Shown one piece after another: positions 20,967 through 30,822 of a stretch of 64,000 nucleotides of DNA. Each line of letters begins with the position of its first letter. Within the stretch, counting starts at the first letter, position 1. This stretch comes from Corynebacterium hansenii (GTDB lineage: Bacteria > Actinomycetota > Actinomycetes > Mycobacteriales > Mycobacteriaceae), in assembly GCF_030408795.1 (NCBI RefSeq), contig NZ_CP047211.1, forward strand, positions 1,984,001-2,048,000, written 5' to 3'. Under the pieces are notes generated by a model. That model was not told the origin of the DNA, searched no databases, and was given only the letters and a program-made list of their open reading frames with translations. A program made the position numbers and the translations under genes.

Positions 20967-22220
20967 TTACCCGCGGGCCGCGCCGCCTGCGAGGATACGG
21001 CGCAGCCGGGCGCCCATGACCTCCCAGGTCCAGTGCTTCACGACGTGTCGGCGCCCCTCCTCCCCCATCCGTCGGGCGCGTTCGGCGTCGGAGCAGATGC
21101 CGGTGACGGCGGCCGCCAGCGCATCGCGGTCGCGGCCGTCCACGACGACGCCCGTGACGCCGTCGACGACGGTTTCCGGGGCGCCCCCGGAGTCGCCCGC
21201 GATGACCGGCACGCCGCAGGCCTGCGCCTCGAGATAGACGATGCCCAGGCCTTCCACGTCGAGTCCGCCGCCGCGGGTGCGCGCGGGCATGGCGAAGACC
21301 GTGGCGGCGTTGTAATGGTCCGGCAGCTCCCCGTAGGGGACGGCACCGGTGAAGATGACGTGGTCCGCCACCCCGGCCGCGTCGGCCAGCGCGCGCAAGC
21401 GGCCCTCGTACGGCCCGGAACCGACGATCATCAGGCGGGCATCGGGCAGGTCCTCGAGAACCGCGGGCAGCGACGCGATGAGGGAGTCCTGGCCCTTGCG
21501 GGACACCAGGCGGGAGATGCAGACGATCAGCGGCTGATCTGCGGCGATGCCGTGGCGCGCGCGGATGCGGGCGCCGGCTTCCGGGTCGGGCCGGAAACGC
21601 TCGACGTCGACCCCGGAGGGCAGGCGCTCGAACGCCGTGCGCGGGCCGAACGCCGCCGCGAAGCGGTTGCGGGTGTACCGGGAGATGTAGGTGACCACGT
21701 CGGAGCCGTCTCCGATGATCCGCAGCGCGCGGCGCGAGACCGGCAGCATGGACCAGCCGACTTCGTGGCCGTGGGTGGTGGAGATGATCCGCTTCGCGCC
21801 GGCCCTGCGGCACGCGCCCGCCACAAGGCCCATCGGAGCCGCGGCGCCGAACCAGACGACGTCGATGCCCTCCTCCGCGATGATCCGCGCCGCCGCCCGC
21901 GCCACGTGCGGCAACGGGAGCAGCACCCGGTCCCGCAATCGGTGGACCCGGTACGGCAGCGCCGCGTCATGCGCCCGGGTCTCCGCGGCCGACACGCGCG
22001 TGGACGCCAGCACGGTCAGCGAACCCGGGTCGAGCGTCCCGCAGAAGTCGCGCAGATACGACTCGATGCCGCCCTGGCGGGGCGGGAAGTCGTTGGTGAT
22101 CAGGAGGACGCGCGGATGCGCGCCACGCGGGCCGTCGCAAAGCGGGCCGCCGTCCGCGGAAACGCCGTCAGCCCCGTCGCCGCCGAGCGGCGACGCGCTC
22201 CCCCGCCCCGGAGCCGTCAT
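20967..22220 (-). CDS. pimB: GT4 mannosyltransferase PimB' (phosphatidylinositol mannoside synthesis)
   Basis: PimB' transfers the second mannose from GDP-mannose to phosphatidylinositol mannoside at the cytoplasmic face of the membrane. The protein has the GT-B layout: N-terminal RVLLITNDFPPRQGGIESYL (acceptor side), HGHEVGWSMLP, then the C-terminal donor domain with ISRLVSRKGQDSLIASLPAV, GSGPYEGRLRAL and the GLDVEGLGIVYLEAQACGVP motif. The match to the C. glutamicum/M. tuberculosis enzyme is strong, and so is the genomic place. The first 36 residues (through PRGAH) are an unusual extension with no start codon nearer the conserved part. Confidence 0.9.
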   Translation of the reverse strand: MTAPGRGSASPLGGDGADGVSADGGPLCDGPRGAHPRVLLITNDFPPRQGGIESYLRDFCGTLDPGSLTVLASTRVSAAETRAHDAALPYRVHRLRDRVLLPLPHVARAAARIIAEEGIDVVWFGAAAPMGLVAGACRRAGAKRIISTTHGHEVGWSMLPVSRRALRIIGDGSDVVTYISRYTRNRFAAAFGPRTAFERLPSGVDVERFRPDPEAGARIRARHGIAADQPLIVCISRLVSRKGQDSLIASLPAVLEDLPDARLMIVGSGPYEGRLRALADAAGVADHVIFTGAVPYGELPDHYNAATVFAMPARTRGGGLDVEGLGIVYLEAQACGVPVIAGDSGGAPETVVDGVTGVVVDGRDRDALAAAVTGICSDAERARRMGEEGRRHVVKHWTWEVMGARLRRILAGGAARG

Positions 22221-22248
22221 CGGGCGCCCACCGGCCCGCGCACGCCGA

Positions 22249-23280
22249 TCAGTACCGGACGGCGCCCATGTAGGGGCCGCCCTGCTCGATCGGCACGACC
22301 TGGACGGGCACGCCGTAGGTCGACGCGTGGATGATCATGCCGTTGCCCACGTACATGCCCACGTGGGTGATGCCCTCGTAGAAGCCGATGAGGTCGCCCG
22401 GCCGCAGGTCCGCGCGGTCGACGGGAGTGCCGCCGGCCAGCTGCGCCTGCGAGGTGCGCGGGATTTCCTTGCCCAGCTGCTGGTACGCCCAGTACATCAG
22501 GCCCGAGCAGTCGAACGAGTCCGGGCCGGCCGCGCCCCAGGAGTACGGGGAGCCGACCTTGGTCATCGCCATGTCGACGGCCGCCGAGGAGCCGAGCAGC
22601 GCGGCGAGCCCCTCCGTGATCGGGTTGTCCTTCGCGCGCCACGCCGCGAGCTCCTCCGGCGACAGCGAGTCGACGCGGTCGCGGACCTCGCGGGTGCGCT
22701 TTTCGAGTTCGGCGGACTTCTTCTCCAGCTCACCGCGCTGATGCTCGAGGGAGCCGAGCTGCACGCGGGCCGCGGCCCGGGCGGCCGCCGCGCGGGCGAA
22801 ACCGTCTGCCGCCTCGCGCTGCCGCTTGGCGACCTCCGCCAGCGTCCCCTCCTTCTCCCGCGCGAAACGGTTGACGTACGACGACCGGTCGAGGGCGTCC
22901 TGCGCGTCGACCGAGCCGATGACCGCCGTGATCGGGTCAACGACGTCACCGCGCATGCGCTGGCGGGCGAAGTCGGAGATGTCGCCTCGGTGCTGGTCCA
23001 TTGCGCCGCGCGACGCCTCGGCGATCCGGGTCGCGGTCTCGACGTCGCCCTGCAGCTTCCGGACCACTTCCTCCTGCTTGACGACGTCGCCGTCGAGGCG
23101 CAGAACGTCCTGGGAGTTCTTTTCGGCGTCGCGCGCCAGCGTCTCCAGATCGGCGATGATGCCGTCGGCCGTCAATTCCTGCGCGGCGGCGGTCGGAACG
23201 AGGGATGCCGAAGCCGCGAAGGTCGCGGCCACTGCGGTGGATGCCACCAGGCTGCGGAAGTTGGTCCTGCGGTGCTGCAC
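22249..23280 (-). CDS. Secreted NlpC/P60 peptidoglycan hydrolase with coiled-coil, RipA-like
   Basis: The start is taken at GTG 23280. This gives a signal peptide (VQHRRTNFRSLVASTAVAAT... ending near TAAAQE) and 343 residues. The middle is a long coiled coil (about residues 40-215), and the C-terminal 120 residues are an NlpC/P60 domain with the catalytic Cys in DSFDCSGLMYWAYQQLGKEI and the His in GITHVGMYVG. It cleaves peptide stems of peptidoglycan during growth or division. The coiled coil probably keeps it inactive or binds a regulator. It corresponds to C. glutamicum cg2401. Confidence 0.88.
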   Translation of the reverse strand: MQHRRTNFRSLVASTAVAATFAASASLVPTAAAQELTADGIIADLETLARDAEKNSQDVLRLDGDVVKQEEVVRKLQGDVETATRIAEASRGAMDQHRGDISDFARQRMRGDVVDPITAVIGSVDAQDALDRSSYVNRFAREKEGTLAEVAKRQREAADGFARAAAARAAARVQLGSLEHQRGELEKKSAELEKRTREVRDRVDSLSPEELAAWRAKDNPITEGLAALLGSSAAVDMAMTKVGSPYSWGAAGPDSFDCSGLMYWAYQQLGKEIPRTSQAQLAGGTPVDRADLRPGDLIGFYEGITHVGMYVGNGMIIHASTYGVPVQVVPIEQGGPYMGAVRY

Positions 23281-23603
23281 TGTGCGGGAAAGCCTTTCGA
23301 AAACGGGATGCCTGCGGTCCGCGGCGCGGTTCGGGTACGCGGGGCACGGAAACGCGGGGTACGGATCCGCCGGCATCGTAATCATGCCCTGGTCGGGCGG
23401 GCGATCTGCGGTGAACTTTAACAACCGTTTACATCACGGTCGAATAACTCGGGCGTGATTGGCGCGACATTTCTGCACGCCGCGCGAAAAACCGAGGTGG
23501 CCCGTGACTGGAGTGAATGGCGGGGACCCCCGGAAACGCCATCGGGCGGGGCCCGGGAAGAATCCCGCGGCCCCGCCCTCGATGGCAGGAGTCGAGCGTC
23601 GCT
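23281..23603. other. Intergenic region between the two NlpC/P60 genes
   Basis: About 320 bp without a gene. Its right part (23541-23583) forms a long GC-rich hairpin (ATCGGGCGGGGCC.../...GGCCCCGCCCTCGAT) behind the gene at 23604-24182, probably a terminator without a T-run. The left part is richer in A/T and must contain the promoter of the coiled-coil hydrolase. No -10 box could be placed with confidence. Confidence 0.5.
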
Positions 23604-24182
23604 TTAGTAGCGGACGACGGAGTGGACCGGCATGTAGTCGATGCTGGCCTCGTGAACGGTCTGGCCCTCCTGCGGCGCGTGGATGACGTTGTTGCCGCCG
23701 GAGAAGATGCCCACGTGGGTGGCGCCCGGGTAGAAGACGATGATGTCGCCGAGCTGCTTGCCGCCCATGCCGACCGACTGGCCGCCCTGGGCCTGGGCCT
23801 GGGAGGTGCGCGGGATGGACTTGCCGACCTGCTGGTAGGACCAGGAGGTCAGGCCCGAGCAGTCGAAGCCGCCCGGCTGGGTGCCGCCCCACACGTACGG
23901 GGTGCCGATCTGCGAGCGCGCGGCGTCGACGATCTTCTGGCCGGTGGAGACGGACGGAACCGCCGCCGGGGAGATGCCGCCGGAACGGTCGCCCAGGAAG
24001 TTGCCGCCCGGGATGGCGCCGGCAATGTTCTCCACGCCCGGAACGTCGAAGGAACCGACGCCCGGAACGGCGACCGGCGCGGCCGAGGCGGTCGGCGCGG
24101 TCAGGGCGGTGATGCCGGCGACGGTCGCGCCGAAGGCGGCGGCGTTGCGGGCGAGGTTGGAACGGCGCTGGTGCTTACCCAT
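23604..24182 (-). CDS. Secreted NlpC/P60 peptidoglycan hydrolase, riboswitch-controlled
   Basis: The protein of 192 residues has a signal peptide (MGKHQRRSNLARNAAAFGAT... ending near ASAAPV), a linker and an NlpC/P60 domain: IGTPYVWGGTQPGGFDCSGL (catalytic Cys), then YPGATHVGIFSGGNNVIHAP (His). It hydrolyses peptidoglycan peptide bonds outside the membrane. ATG 24182 is chosen because upstream codons lie inside the riboswitch. Its 5' leader carries a ydaO (c-di-AMP) riboswitch, a known control of cell-wall hydrolases in actinobacteria. It corresponds to C. glutamicum cg2402. Confidence 0.9.
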   Translation of the reverse strand: MGKHQRRSNLARNAAAFGATVAGITALTAPTASAAPVAVPGVGSFDVPGVENIAGAIPGGNFLGDRSGGISPAAVPSVSTGQKIVDAARSQIGTPYVWGGTQPGGFDCSGLTSWSYQQVGKSIPRTSQAQAQGGQSVGMGGKQLGDIIVFYPGATHVGIFSGGNNVIHAPQEGQTVHEASIDYMPVHSVVRY

Positions 24183-24212
24183 GTTGAAAAACTCCGTATT
24201 CTCTTCCAGTTT

Positions 24213-24345
24213 CGTGCCGACCGGGTTAGCTGTCGGGTTCGGGAGCAAAGGAAGTTCTCCCTACCCTCCGGCTTCCGCCGGTGGGATTCACCCCGGAAAG
24301 GAGTGGGTCCCCGGTTCGGTGCCCTCGCGGGCGCCGATTAGGCTT
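24213..24345 (-). promoter_or_regulatory. ydaO-yuaA riboswitch (c-di-AMP)
   Basis: The leader RNA contains the conserved ydaO elements: CACCGAACCGGGGACCC, GGGGTGAATCCC, a GGGAGAACTTCC hairpin and CCCGAACCCGACAGCTAACC, closed by complementary flanks. This motif binds cyclic di-AMP and usually switches off the gene downstream. It lies about 30 nt before the NlpC/P60 start. Confidence 0.88.
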
Positions 24346-24400
24346 GGTTTCCTGCCATGAGCGGCACCTCTCGGAGGGGCCCCGCTTCAATGTCTCGGCA

Positions 24401-24430
24401 AGATTACGAAACGGGAACGGAACTTGTCCA
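24401..24430 (-). promoter_or_regulatory. Probable promoter of the riboswitch-controlled NlpC/P60 gene
   Basis: TGGACA (-35, plus 24425-24430) and TAATCT (-10, 24401-24406) are 18 nt apart on the minus strand. Transcription from about 24394 would give a 210-nt leader holding the whole ydaO element. Confidence 0.55.
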
Positions 24431-24806
24431 GCGAACGCGCCAAGTCCGATTCGAAATCGGCCCGTTATCGCCCCGCACCCCGTTCCGTTACTGCCTTGTT
24501 ATGAAACGGGGGCACCTTCGACGCCAAGACTGTCACGCACCGATAACGTCCCGAGACCTGCGACTTTTACACATTTGCCCATGTTGCGCCACAGATTGCC
24601 CTGGTCGCCGAAACACTTCTGAAGGTACAGCTATGTGAATCGCGTCACATTTTGGCATTCACCCGATGGCGGCGGCACATCTTTCACATCCGTCACATGA
24701 CCTCCGGCTGTTCGGCCGATCGGGCCTCCGACTGGTTGGGAGTTCGAGTCTCCGGCAGTTCGGGTGATGCGCCCAGCCGACCATTCGGACCATCCGGACG
24801 CCCGCC

Positions 24807-24820
24807 TACAATCAACCGGG
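24807..24820 (+). promoter_or_regulatory. -10 box TACAAT for a leaderless GTG start
   Basis: TACAAT (24807-24812) ends 7 nt before GTG 24820. This places the transcription start at the start codon and selects 24820 over upstream ATG codons. Confidence 0.55.
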
Positions 24821-26427
24821 TGACCGACCCCGACCCCCTCCAGCTTTCCTTCGCCGACGCAGCCGGCGGCGCGGGCGACGGTCGGGCGACGGAGGAGCTG
24901 GGCCTGGGCGAGACCACGTTCGTGGTCGTCGACCTGGAGACCACCGGCATGCGCGCCGGTGAAGACCACATCATCGAGATCGGCGCGGTGCGCGTGCGCG
25001 GGGGCATCGAAGAGGGCCGCTTCAGCGAATTGGTCGATCCCGGCATGCCCCTGCCCTCCGTCATCTCCGACCTCACGGGCATCACGGACGCCGACCTCGA
25101 GGGCGCTCCGCAATTGGGCACGGTCCTCCCCCGGTTCCTCGAGTTCGCCCGGGGCGCGGTCTGGGTCGCCCACAACGCACCATTCGACATGGGTTTCCTC
25201 CGCGCGTCCTGCGGGCAGCTGGGTCTGCGGTGGCCGGCGCCGACGGTCGTGGACACCCTGCAACTGGCGCGCCGGTTGCTCGACCGGAGAAGAACCGGCA
25301 GCTTCCGGCTCGGCGACCTCGCCGCATACGTCGGAGCGGACGTCACCCCGAACCACCGCGCGCTCGACGATGCGGCCGCGACCGTCGATGTCCTCCACCA
25401 CCTGATCGAAAGGCTGGCGGGGCATTCCGTGGAAACCGTGGGCGAGCTCGAGCACTTCACTCCCGACGTCGACCCCGTGCTCCGCGAGAAGAAGGCGCTG
25501 ATCGCCGATGCTCCCCATTCGCCGGGCGTCTACGTTTTCCGCGGCGCCGCCGGCGAGCCCCTATATATAGGCACCGCGGTGGATCTGCGCCGCCGCCTGC
25601 TGCAGTACTTCACCGGCGCCGATCCCCGTCGCAGGATGAAGGAGATGGTGATGCTCGCCGAATCCGTCGACGTCGCCGAATGCGCGCATGGCATGGAAGC
25701 CGAGGTCCGCGAGGCCCGCATGCTCGCGGCCGCGCGGCCCCCGTACAACAGGCAGCGCAAGGAACCCGGCCGGGGCTGGTACCTCACCGCCCCGACGAAG
25801 AAGGCGGGGCCGCGCGTCTCCCGCACCGCCGTCGGCGATGACGCCATCGGCCCCTTCCGCACCCGCAACGCCGCCCAGGCGACCAAGGACGCCCTGTCGT
25901 TGGACTCCGAGTCGTTCCCCGCCATCGCCGAGGAGATGCGGGAGGGCGGCGCGGCGCTCATCGAGCGACTCATCGACGACGTCACGGCGGCCGCCGAAGC
26001 CGGCCGCTACCGGAGAGCCGCTTTTCTCCGCGACATCACGGCGGATCTGATCATCGCCCTCGACTCGCGGCAGAAGCTCGGCGCGCTCGCGGCGGTCCCC
26101 CAATTGCAGGCGGCGTTCCCCGACGGGCGCGGCGGGTGGAACCTCGCCGTCGTCCGCCACGGCCGTCTCGCCGCCGCCGGTCGATCGCCGCGCGGCGCGA
26201 ATGCCGCGCACGTCGCTTCCCTGCTCTGCGAGTCCGCGGAAACCGTCATCCCGGGCGACGGCCCCTACCTCGGCGCCAACCACCATGAACTGAGGGTCGT
26301 GCACAATTGGCTGCTCCGCGACGAGGTGCGGATCGGCCCGACCGACGCGCCCTGGACGTCCCCCGCGCAGGGCGCGGGCCGGTGGCGCGAATGGGCGCTG
26401 GCCGCCCTCGCCGCACGGAAGAGCTGA
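24820..26427 (+). CDS. DEDDh exonuclease fused to a GIY-YIG (UvrC N-terminal-like) domain
   Basis: Residues 1-200 form a DnaQ-like 3'-5' exonuclease: VVVDLETTGM (DxE), WVAHNAPFDMGFLRASCGQL and HRALDDAAATVDVLHHL (HxxxxD). Residues 220-310 are a GIY-YIG nuclease (SPGVYVFRGAAGEPLYIGTA, RRRLLQYFTGADPRRRMKEM, ARPPYNRQRKEPG). The final third resembles the middle of UvrC-like proteins. The family (Rv2191-like) is conserved in Mycobacteriales and probably helps in DNA repair by incision and strand degradation. It converges with trpD 14 bp away, as in M. tuberculosis. Confidence 0.88.
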   Translation: MTDPDPLQLSFADAAGGAGDGRATEELGLGETTFVVVDLETTGMRAGEDHIIEIGAVRVRGGIEEGRFSELVDPGMPLPSVISDLTGITDADLEGAPQLGTVLPRFLEFARGAVWVAHNAPFDMGFLRASCGQLGLRWPAPTVVDTLQLARRLLDRRRTGSFRLGDLAAYVGADVTPNHRALDDAAATVDVLHHLIERLAGHSVETVGELEHFTPDVDPVLREKKALIADAPHSPGVYVFRGAAGEPLYIGTAVDLRRRLLQYFTGADPRRRMKEMVMLAESVDVAECAHGMEAEVREARMLAAARPPYNRQRKEPGRGWYLTAPTKKAGPRVSRTAVGDDAIGPFRTRNAAQATKDALSLDSESFPAIAEEMREGGAALIERLIDDVTAAAEAGRYRRAAFLRDITADLIIALDSRQKLGALAAVPQLQAAFPDGRGGWNLAVVRHGRLAAAGRSPRGANAAHVASLLCESAETVIPGDGPYLGANHHELRVVHNWLLRDEVRIGPTDAPWTSPAQGAGRWREWALAALAARKS

Positions 26428-26440
26428 GGGCGCAGCCGAA

Positions 26441-27493
26441 TCAGCGGCCGATCGCCGCCTCGACGATGTCGGCGCACCGGCCCGAGTCGAGCGTTTCGCG
26501 CACGACGTCGAGGGCACGGGACATCGCGGACTTCAGGTCCCCGCCCTCCAACCCGCGCGCGGCGACGAGCGCGGCCGCGGAATTGAGCAGCACGGCATCC
26601 CGGATGGGCCCGCGCAACTCGCCGTTCCACACCCTCCGCGCGACATCCGCGTTGTATGCGGGCTCCCCGCCCCGCAGCGAATCGGCCGGGGCGTACTCCA
26701 TGCCGTAATCGCGCGGGTCGATGACGTCTTCCGCCACCTCGCCGTCCTCCACGACGAAGACGCGGGTCGTGCCGGTGACCGTGATCTCGTCCAACCCGTC
26801 CGATCCGCGGACAACGAGCACCCGCTGGCCGCGCCGCGCGAAAGCGCCGGCCATCGTCTCCATCTGATCCTCGAAGGCGCAGCCGATGAGGCTGCTGGCG
26901 GGCTGGGCGGGGTTCGTCAGCGGACCGAGCAGATTGAACAGCGTCGGCACGCCCAGCTGCGACCGGACCGGCCCGGCGTAGCGCATGGCCGGGTGATGGG
27001 TCGCCGCGAAGAGGAAACGAAGGTTGAAATCGGGGTGCTCCGGGGAAGCCACGCGGCCGTCCGCGATGTCGATGCCGAGCGCCTCGAGCATGTCGGCGCC
27101 GCCCGACTTCGACGACGCGGCGCGGTTGCCGTGCTTGAGCACCGGAACGCCGGCCGCCGCGACGACGACGGAAGACATGGTCGAGATGTTGACAGTGTGC
27201 GCGCCGTCGCCGCCGGTGCCGACGATGTCGACCGCGCCCGAGGCATCCGGAACCCCGGCATCGGAGGCATGGGCGAGCATCCCGGTCGCCGCGGCATCGA
27301 GCTCGGCGGCGGTGATCCCCTTGGCGAAGATGCCGAACGCGAAGGCGGCGATGGTCGCGTCGACGGCCTGGCCCGTCATGATCTGGTCCATGGCGAACCG
27401 GATCCCGTCCGCGGGCACTTCCTCGCGCGCCCCGATGAGCCCCAGGACCCGGCGCCATTCTTCCTGGCTCGTGTGTGCGGTCTGCTGGGTCAT
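26441..27493 (-). CDS. trpD: Anthranilate phosphoribosyltransferase
   Basis: TrpD joins anthranilate and phosphoribosyl pyrophosphate in the second step of tryptophan synthesis in the cytoplasm. The protein of 350 residues shows DIVGTGGDGAHTVNISTMSS (PRPP site), VLKHGNRAASSKSGGAD, FLFAATHHPAMRYAGPVRSQ, LGVPTLFNLLGPLTNPAQPA and VVRGSDGLDEIT. The start ATG 27493 follows AAGGAGCG. It stands alone rather than in a trp operon, as does its counterpart beside ctaE in M. tuberculosis. Confidence 0.95.
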   Translation of the reverse strand: MTQQTAHTSQEEWRRVLGLIGAREEVPADGIRFAMDQIMTGQAVDATIAAFAFGIFAKGITAAELDAAATGMLAHASDAGVPDASGAVDIVGTGGDGAHTVNISTMSSVVVAAAGVPVLKHGNRAASSKSGGADMLEALGIDIADGRVASPEHPDFNLRFLFAATHHPAMRYAGPVRSQLGVPTLFNLLGPLTNPAQPASSLIGCAFEDQMETMAGAFARRGQRVLVVRGSDGLDEITVTGTTRVFVVEDGEVAEDVIDPRDYGMEYAPADSLRGGEPAYNADVARRVWNGELRGPIRDAVLLNSAAALVAARGLEGGDLKSAMSRALDVVRETLDSGRCADIVEAAIGR

Positions 27494-28033
27494 CAGTCGC
27501 TCCTTACTGTTCGCCGATCGTCGCGGCGCCGGCCATCCGGCAGTCAATGTGCCTTGCCCGGTGAATATTACGGCGGAACCGGCGCGGACGCGCCGCCGGG
27601 TGCTCACCGCCGCCGACGATTCTCCACTTCCGCCCCGCCGACCACCCGCGGACGGTGGCCGCCGGCGATTGTCCCCCGCCCGACCGAATGCCCTCCGCCC
27701 AGCCGAAAACTCTCCCCACCCCTCCGGGCCCCGGCATCGAACACGGGGCGGTCATCCGCTATTATTGGCCTCATTCGCGGCATTGCTCAGCTACGCCTGA
27801 GCATCCGCACAGGCACGCGGTCCCCTCGGGGGATGCGGACCACGGAGCCGGAAAGGTCCCGCGAGGGGGAGGCGCGGCGGGCGTCGCAAAGCAACCGGAT
27901 AAGTTCCCCGCGTCGGGAAAAATTAGTGGAACTCTCAGGAACTGCGATCAGCGACCTGGGACTTTGCAAAAAACTTTCCCAAAACGGGGGTTGCAACGTG
28001 ACTCTTCCTTAAGAACAGGTCATACTGTCTAAC
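27494..28033. other. 540-bp intergenic region between trpD and ctaE
   Basis: No gene was found. It contains a small perfect hairpin (GCTCAG-6-CTGAGC, 27785-27802), one copy of the 11-mer CGTCGCAAAGC (27882-27892) and, at its right end, the ctaE promoter region. CATACT (28021-28026) lies 7 nt before the GTG start, so ctaE may be leaderless. Confidence 0.55.
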
Positions 28034-28648
28034 GTGACGAGCGCAGTTGAAAACACAGGTATGACAGCACCACGTCGTGCCGCGACACTGAACCGACCGA
28101 ACATGGTCAGTGTCGGCACGATCGTGTTCCTGTCTCAGGAATTGATGTTCTTCGCCGGCCTGTTCGCGATGTACTTCGTATCGCGCGCGAATGGCCAGGG
28201 AGAATCGTGGGAGTGGGGTACCGGCCACCTCAACGTCCCGTACGCACTGGTGATCACCGTGATCCTGGTGTCGTCTTCGTTCACCGCCCAGTGGGGCGTG
28301 TTCGCGGCCGAGCGGGGCGACGTGTTCGCCCTGCGCAGGTGGTATGCCCTTTCTACGCTGCTGGGAGCGATCTTCCTGATCGGCCAGGGCTACGAGTACT
28401 TCACCCTGGTCGGTCACGGGCTGACCATCCAGAACTCGATCTACGGTTCGGTCTTCTTCATCACCACCGGCTTCCACGCCGCGCACGTCCTCGCGGGCGC
28501 GCTGGCGTTCGTCGTGGTGCTGATCCGAACCTTCAAGTCGAAGTTCACCCCGGCGCAGGCGACGGCCGCCATCGTGGTCTCGTACTACTGGCACTTCGTC
28601 GACGTCGTGTGGATCGGCCTGTTCATCACCATCTACTTCATCCAGTAG
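28034..28648 (+). CDS. ctaE: Cytochrome aa3 oxidase subunit III
   Basis: CtaE is the membrane subunit III of the terminal aa3 oxidase of the bc1-aa3 supercomplex. The protein has 204 residues and five hydrophobic helices (for example residues 28-48 [20 protein letters not shown] and the C-terminal [20 protein letters not shown]). The E of SQELMFF and the HFVDVVW motif are typical. GTG 28034 gives the same N-terminus type as C. glutamicum CtaE; ATG 28061 would remove nine residues. It heads the ctaE-qcrCAB operon. Confidence 0.95.
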   Translation: MTSAVENTGMTAPRRAATLNRPNMVSVGTIVFLSQELMFFAGLFAMYFVSRANGQGESWEWGTGHLNVPYALVITVILVSSSFTAQWGVFAAERGDVFALRRWYALSTLLGAIFLIGQGYEYFTLVGHGLTIQNSIYGSVFFITTGFHAAHVLAGALAFVVVLIRTFKSKFTPAQATAAIVVSYYWHFVDVVWIGLFITIYFIQ

Positions 28649-28720
28649 GCCGTAACGGTCGCCACCCCCGGTGCGGCCTACTACAGCCATCCACTTTCCA
28701 CGCACAACAAAGGGAAAACG

Positions 28721-29614
28721 ATGGAAAACCATAACCCCGCAGCAGAGGACCGCACGTCCTCCGCGGCGGCCGGCCGCAAGGCCAAGGTCCGCCGCAAGAT
28801 GCGCCGCACCGCCTCCGGTGTCATGGCGCTGGCCCTCGCCCTCACCGGCGCGGGTTTCCTGGCCAACGCCCTGACCCCGGACGCTCAGGTCGCCACCGCC
28901 CAGCAGGACGAAGCGGCGATGATCCAGCAGGGCAAGGAGATCTACGACGTCGCGTGCATCACCTGCCACGGCGCCAACCTCCAGGGCGTCAAGGACCGCG
29001 GCAAGTCCCTGATCGGCGTCGGCGAGGGCGCGGTGTACTTCCAGGTGCACTCCGGCCGCATGCCGATGCTCCGCAACGAGGCCCAGGCCGCCCGCAAGAC
29101 CCCGCGCTACTCCGAGGAGCAGACCCTCGCCCTCGCCGCCTACGTTCAGTCCCACGGCGGCGGCGCCGGCATCGTCCGCGACGAGGACGGCTCCATCGCC
29201 ATGGAGTCGCTCCGCGGCAAGAACGCCGGCCCGAACGGCGAGATCGATCCCCTCGACGTCGCCCGCGGTTCCGAGCTCTTCCGCCTGAACTGCGCCTCCT
29301 GCCACAACTTCACCGGTCGTGGCGGCGCGCTGTCCGGCGGCAAGTACGCCCCGGTCCTGGACCCTGCCAACGAGCAGGAGCTGTACCAGGCCATGCTCAC
29401 CGGCCCCCAGAACATGCCCAAGTTCTCCGATCGCCAGCTCACCGCTGACGAGAAGAAGGACCTGATCGCCTACATCAAGAACTCGGCGGAGACCCCCGGC
29501 CCGTCCGGTTACCCGCTCGGCGGCCTCGGCCCCGTGACCGAGGGCCTGTTCATGTGGATTGCCGGCATCGTCGCCCTCGTGGCGGCCGCACTCTGGATTG
29601 GATCCCGACAGTGA
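28721..29614 (+). CDS. qcrC: Diheme cytochrome c1 of the bc1 complex
   Basis: QcrC of Mycobacteriales carries two heme c groups and passes electrons from the Rieske centre straight to the aa3 oxidase without a soluble cytochrome. Two CxxCH sites are seen (CITCHG near residue 78 and CASCHN near residue 190). An N-terminal signal/anchor segment (residues 28-48) and a C-terminal membrane helix ([20 protein letters not shown]) flank the domains. The stop overlaps the qcrA start (GTGA). Confidence 0.95.
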   Translation: MENHNPAAEDRTSSAAAGRKAKVRRKMRRTASGVMALALALTGAGFLANALTPDAQVATAQQDEAAMIQQGKEIYDVACITCHGANLQGVKDRGKSLIGVGEGAVYFQVHSGRMPMLRNEAQAARKTPRYSEEQTLALAAYVQSHGGGAGIVRDEDGSIAMESLRGKNAGPNGEIDPLDVARGSELFRLNCASCHNFTGRGGALSGGKYAPVLDPANEQELYQAMLTGPQNMPKFSDRQLTADEKKDLIAYIKNSAETPGPSGYPLGGLGPVTEGLFMWIAGIVALVAAALWIGSRQ

Positions 29615-30822
29615 CCGACAACGTGAAGAAGAACTACAGCTCCGAAGAGCTGTCGAAGATGAGCAACGACGAGCTGGCCCGCCTGGGCACCGAGCTCGAC
29701 GACGTGACCATCGCGTACCGCAAGGAGCGCTTCCCCATCGACGGCGACCCCGCCGAGAAGCGCGCCGCAGCCGGCGTGATCTTCTGGCTGGCCCTCGCGG
29801 TCGTGCTGGGACTGGCGTTCATCGCCGTGTACCTGTTCTGGCCGTGGGAGTACCGCGGCCACGGTCAGGAGGGTCTGTGGATCTACACCCTCTACACCCC
29901 GATGCTCGGCATCACCATCGGCGGATCCATCATCGCCCTGGGCGTCGGCGCCGTTAAGTACACCAAGCGCTTCGTGCCCGAGGAGATCTCGGTCCAGCGC
30001 CGCCACGACGGCCCCTCGTCCGAGACGGACCAGAAGACCATCGTCGCGCTGCTGAACGACTCCTGGGAGACGTCGACCCTCGGTCGCCGCTCCGCCATCA
30101 AGGGTCTGCTCGGCGCCGGCGCCGTCCTGGCCGGCATCGGCATGATCCTGCCGCTCGGCGGCATGATCAAGAACCCGTGGAAGCCGACCCACGACATGGA
30201 CATCACCGGCGACGGCACCCTGTGGACCACCGGCTGGACCCTGGTCGAGCGCGGCAAGAAGGTTTACCTCGGCCGCGACACCGGCGCCATCGCCGAGGAG
30301 GGCCCGCACGGCTTCTCCTTCACCGGCGTGTCCCGCCTGGTTCGCCTGCGCCCGGAGGACCTGTCCGCCGGCGCCATGGAGACCGTCTTCCCCCTGCTGG
30401 AGGAGGACGTCAACGACGGTGAGAAGTACTCCCCGGATGCCGAGGTCTACGAGGCCCACATGCACTCGATCCACGGCTCGCGCAACGCCGTGATGCTGAT
30501 CCGCCTGCGTTCGCAGGATGCCGCCCGCGCCACCCTGCGCGCCGGCCAGGAGGACTTCCACTACGGCGATTACTTCGCCTACTCCAAGATCTGCACGCAC
30601 ATCGGTTGCCCGACCTCGCTGTACGAGGCCCAGACCAACCGCATCCTGTGCCCCTGCCACCAGTCGCAGTTCGACGCCCTGCAGTACGGCAAGCCGGTCT
30701 TCGGCCCGGCCGCCCGTGCGCTGCCCGAGCTGCCCATCGATGTCGACGAGGACGGATTCCTCTACGCCAAGGGCAACTTCATTGAGCCCGTCGGCCCGGC
30801 CTTCTGGGAGCGTCAGTCATGA
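29611..30822 (+). CDS. qcrA: Rieske iron-sulfur subunit of the bc1 complex
   Basis: The protein of 403 residues has three membrane helices in its first 200 residues (two near residues 50-70 and 90-115, one near 165-185), as in actinobacterial QcrA, rather than the single one of other bacteria. The C-terminal domain carries the 2Fe-2S ligands in CTHIGC (near 328) and CPCHQS (near 346). GTG 29611 is chosen because it overlaps the qcrC stop; the longer frame would enter qcrC. It takes electrons from menaquinol. Confidence 0.95.
   Translation: MTDNVKKNYSSEELSKMSNDELARLGTELDDVTIAYRKERFPIDGDPAEKRAAAGVIFWLALAVVLGLAFIAVYLFWPWEYRGHGQEGLWIYTLYTPMLGITIGGSIIALGVGAVKYTKRFVPEEISVQRRHDGPSSETDQKTIVALLNDSWETSTLGRRSAIKGLLGAGAVLAGIGMILPLGGMIKNPWKPTHDMDITGDGTLWTTGWTLVERGKKVYLGRDTGAIAEEGPHGFSFTGVSRLVRLRPEDLSAGAMETVFPLLEEDVNDGEKYSPDAEVYEAHMHSIHGSRNAVMLIRLRSQDAARATLRAGQEDFHYGDYFAYSKICTHIGCPTSLYEAQTNRILCPCHQSQFDALQYGKPVFGPAARALPELPIDVDEDGFLYAKGNFIEPVGPAFWERQS

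Noticed and set aside
23541..23583. Repeat of REP type
   Set aside because: A long hairpin, but single copy, directly behind a gene and without relation to the other palindromes; treated as a probable terminator.
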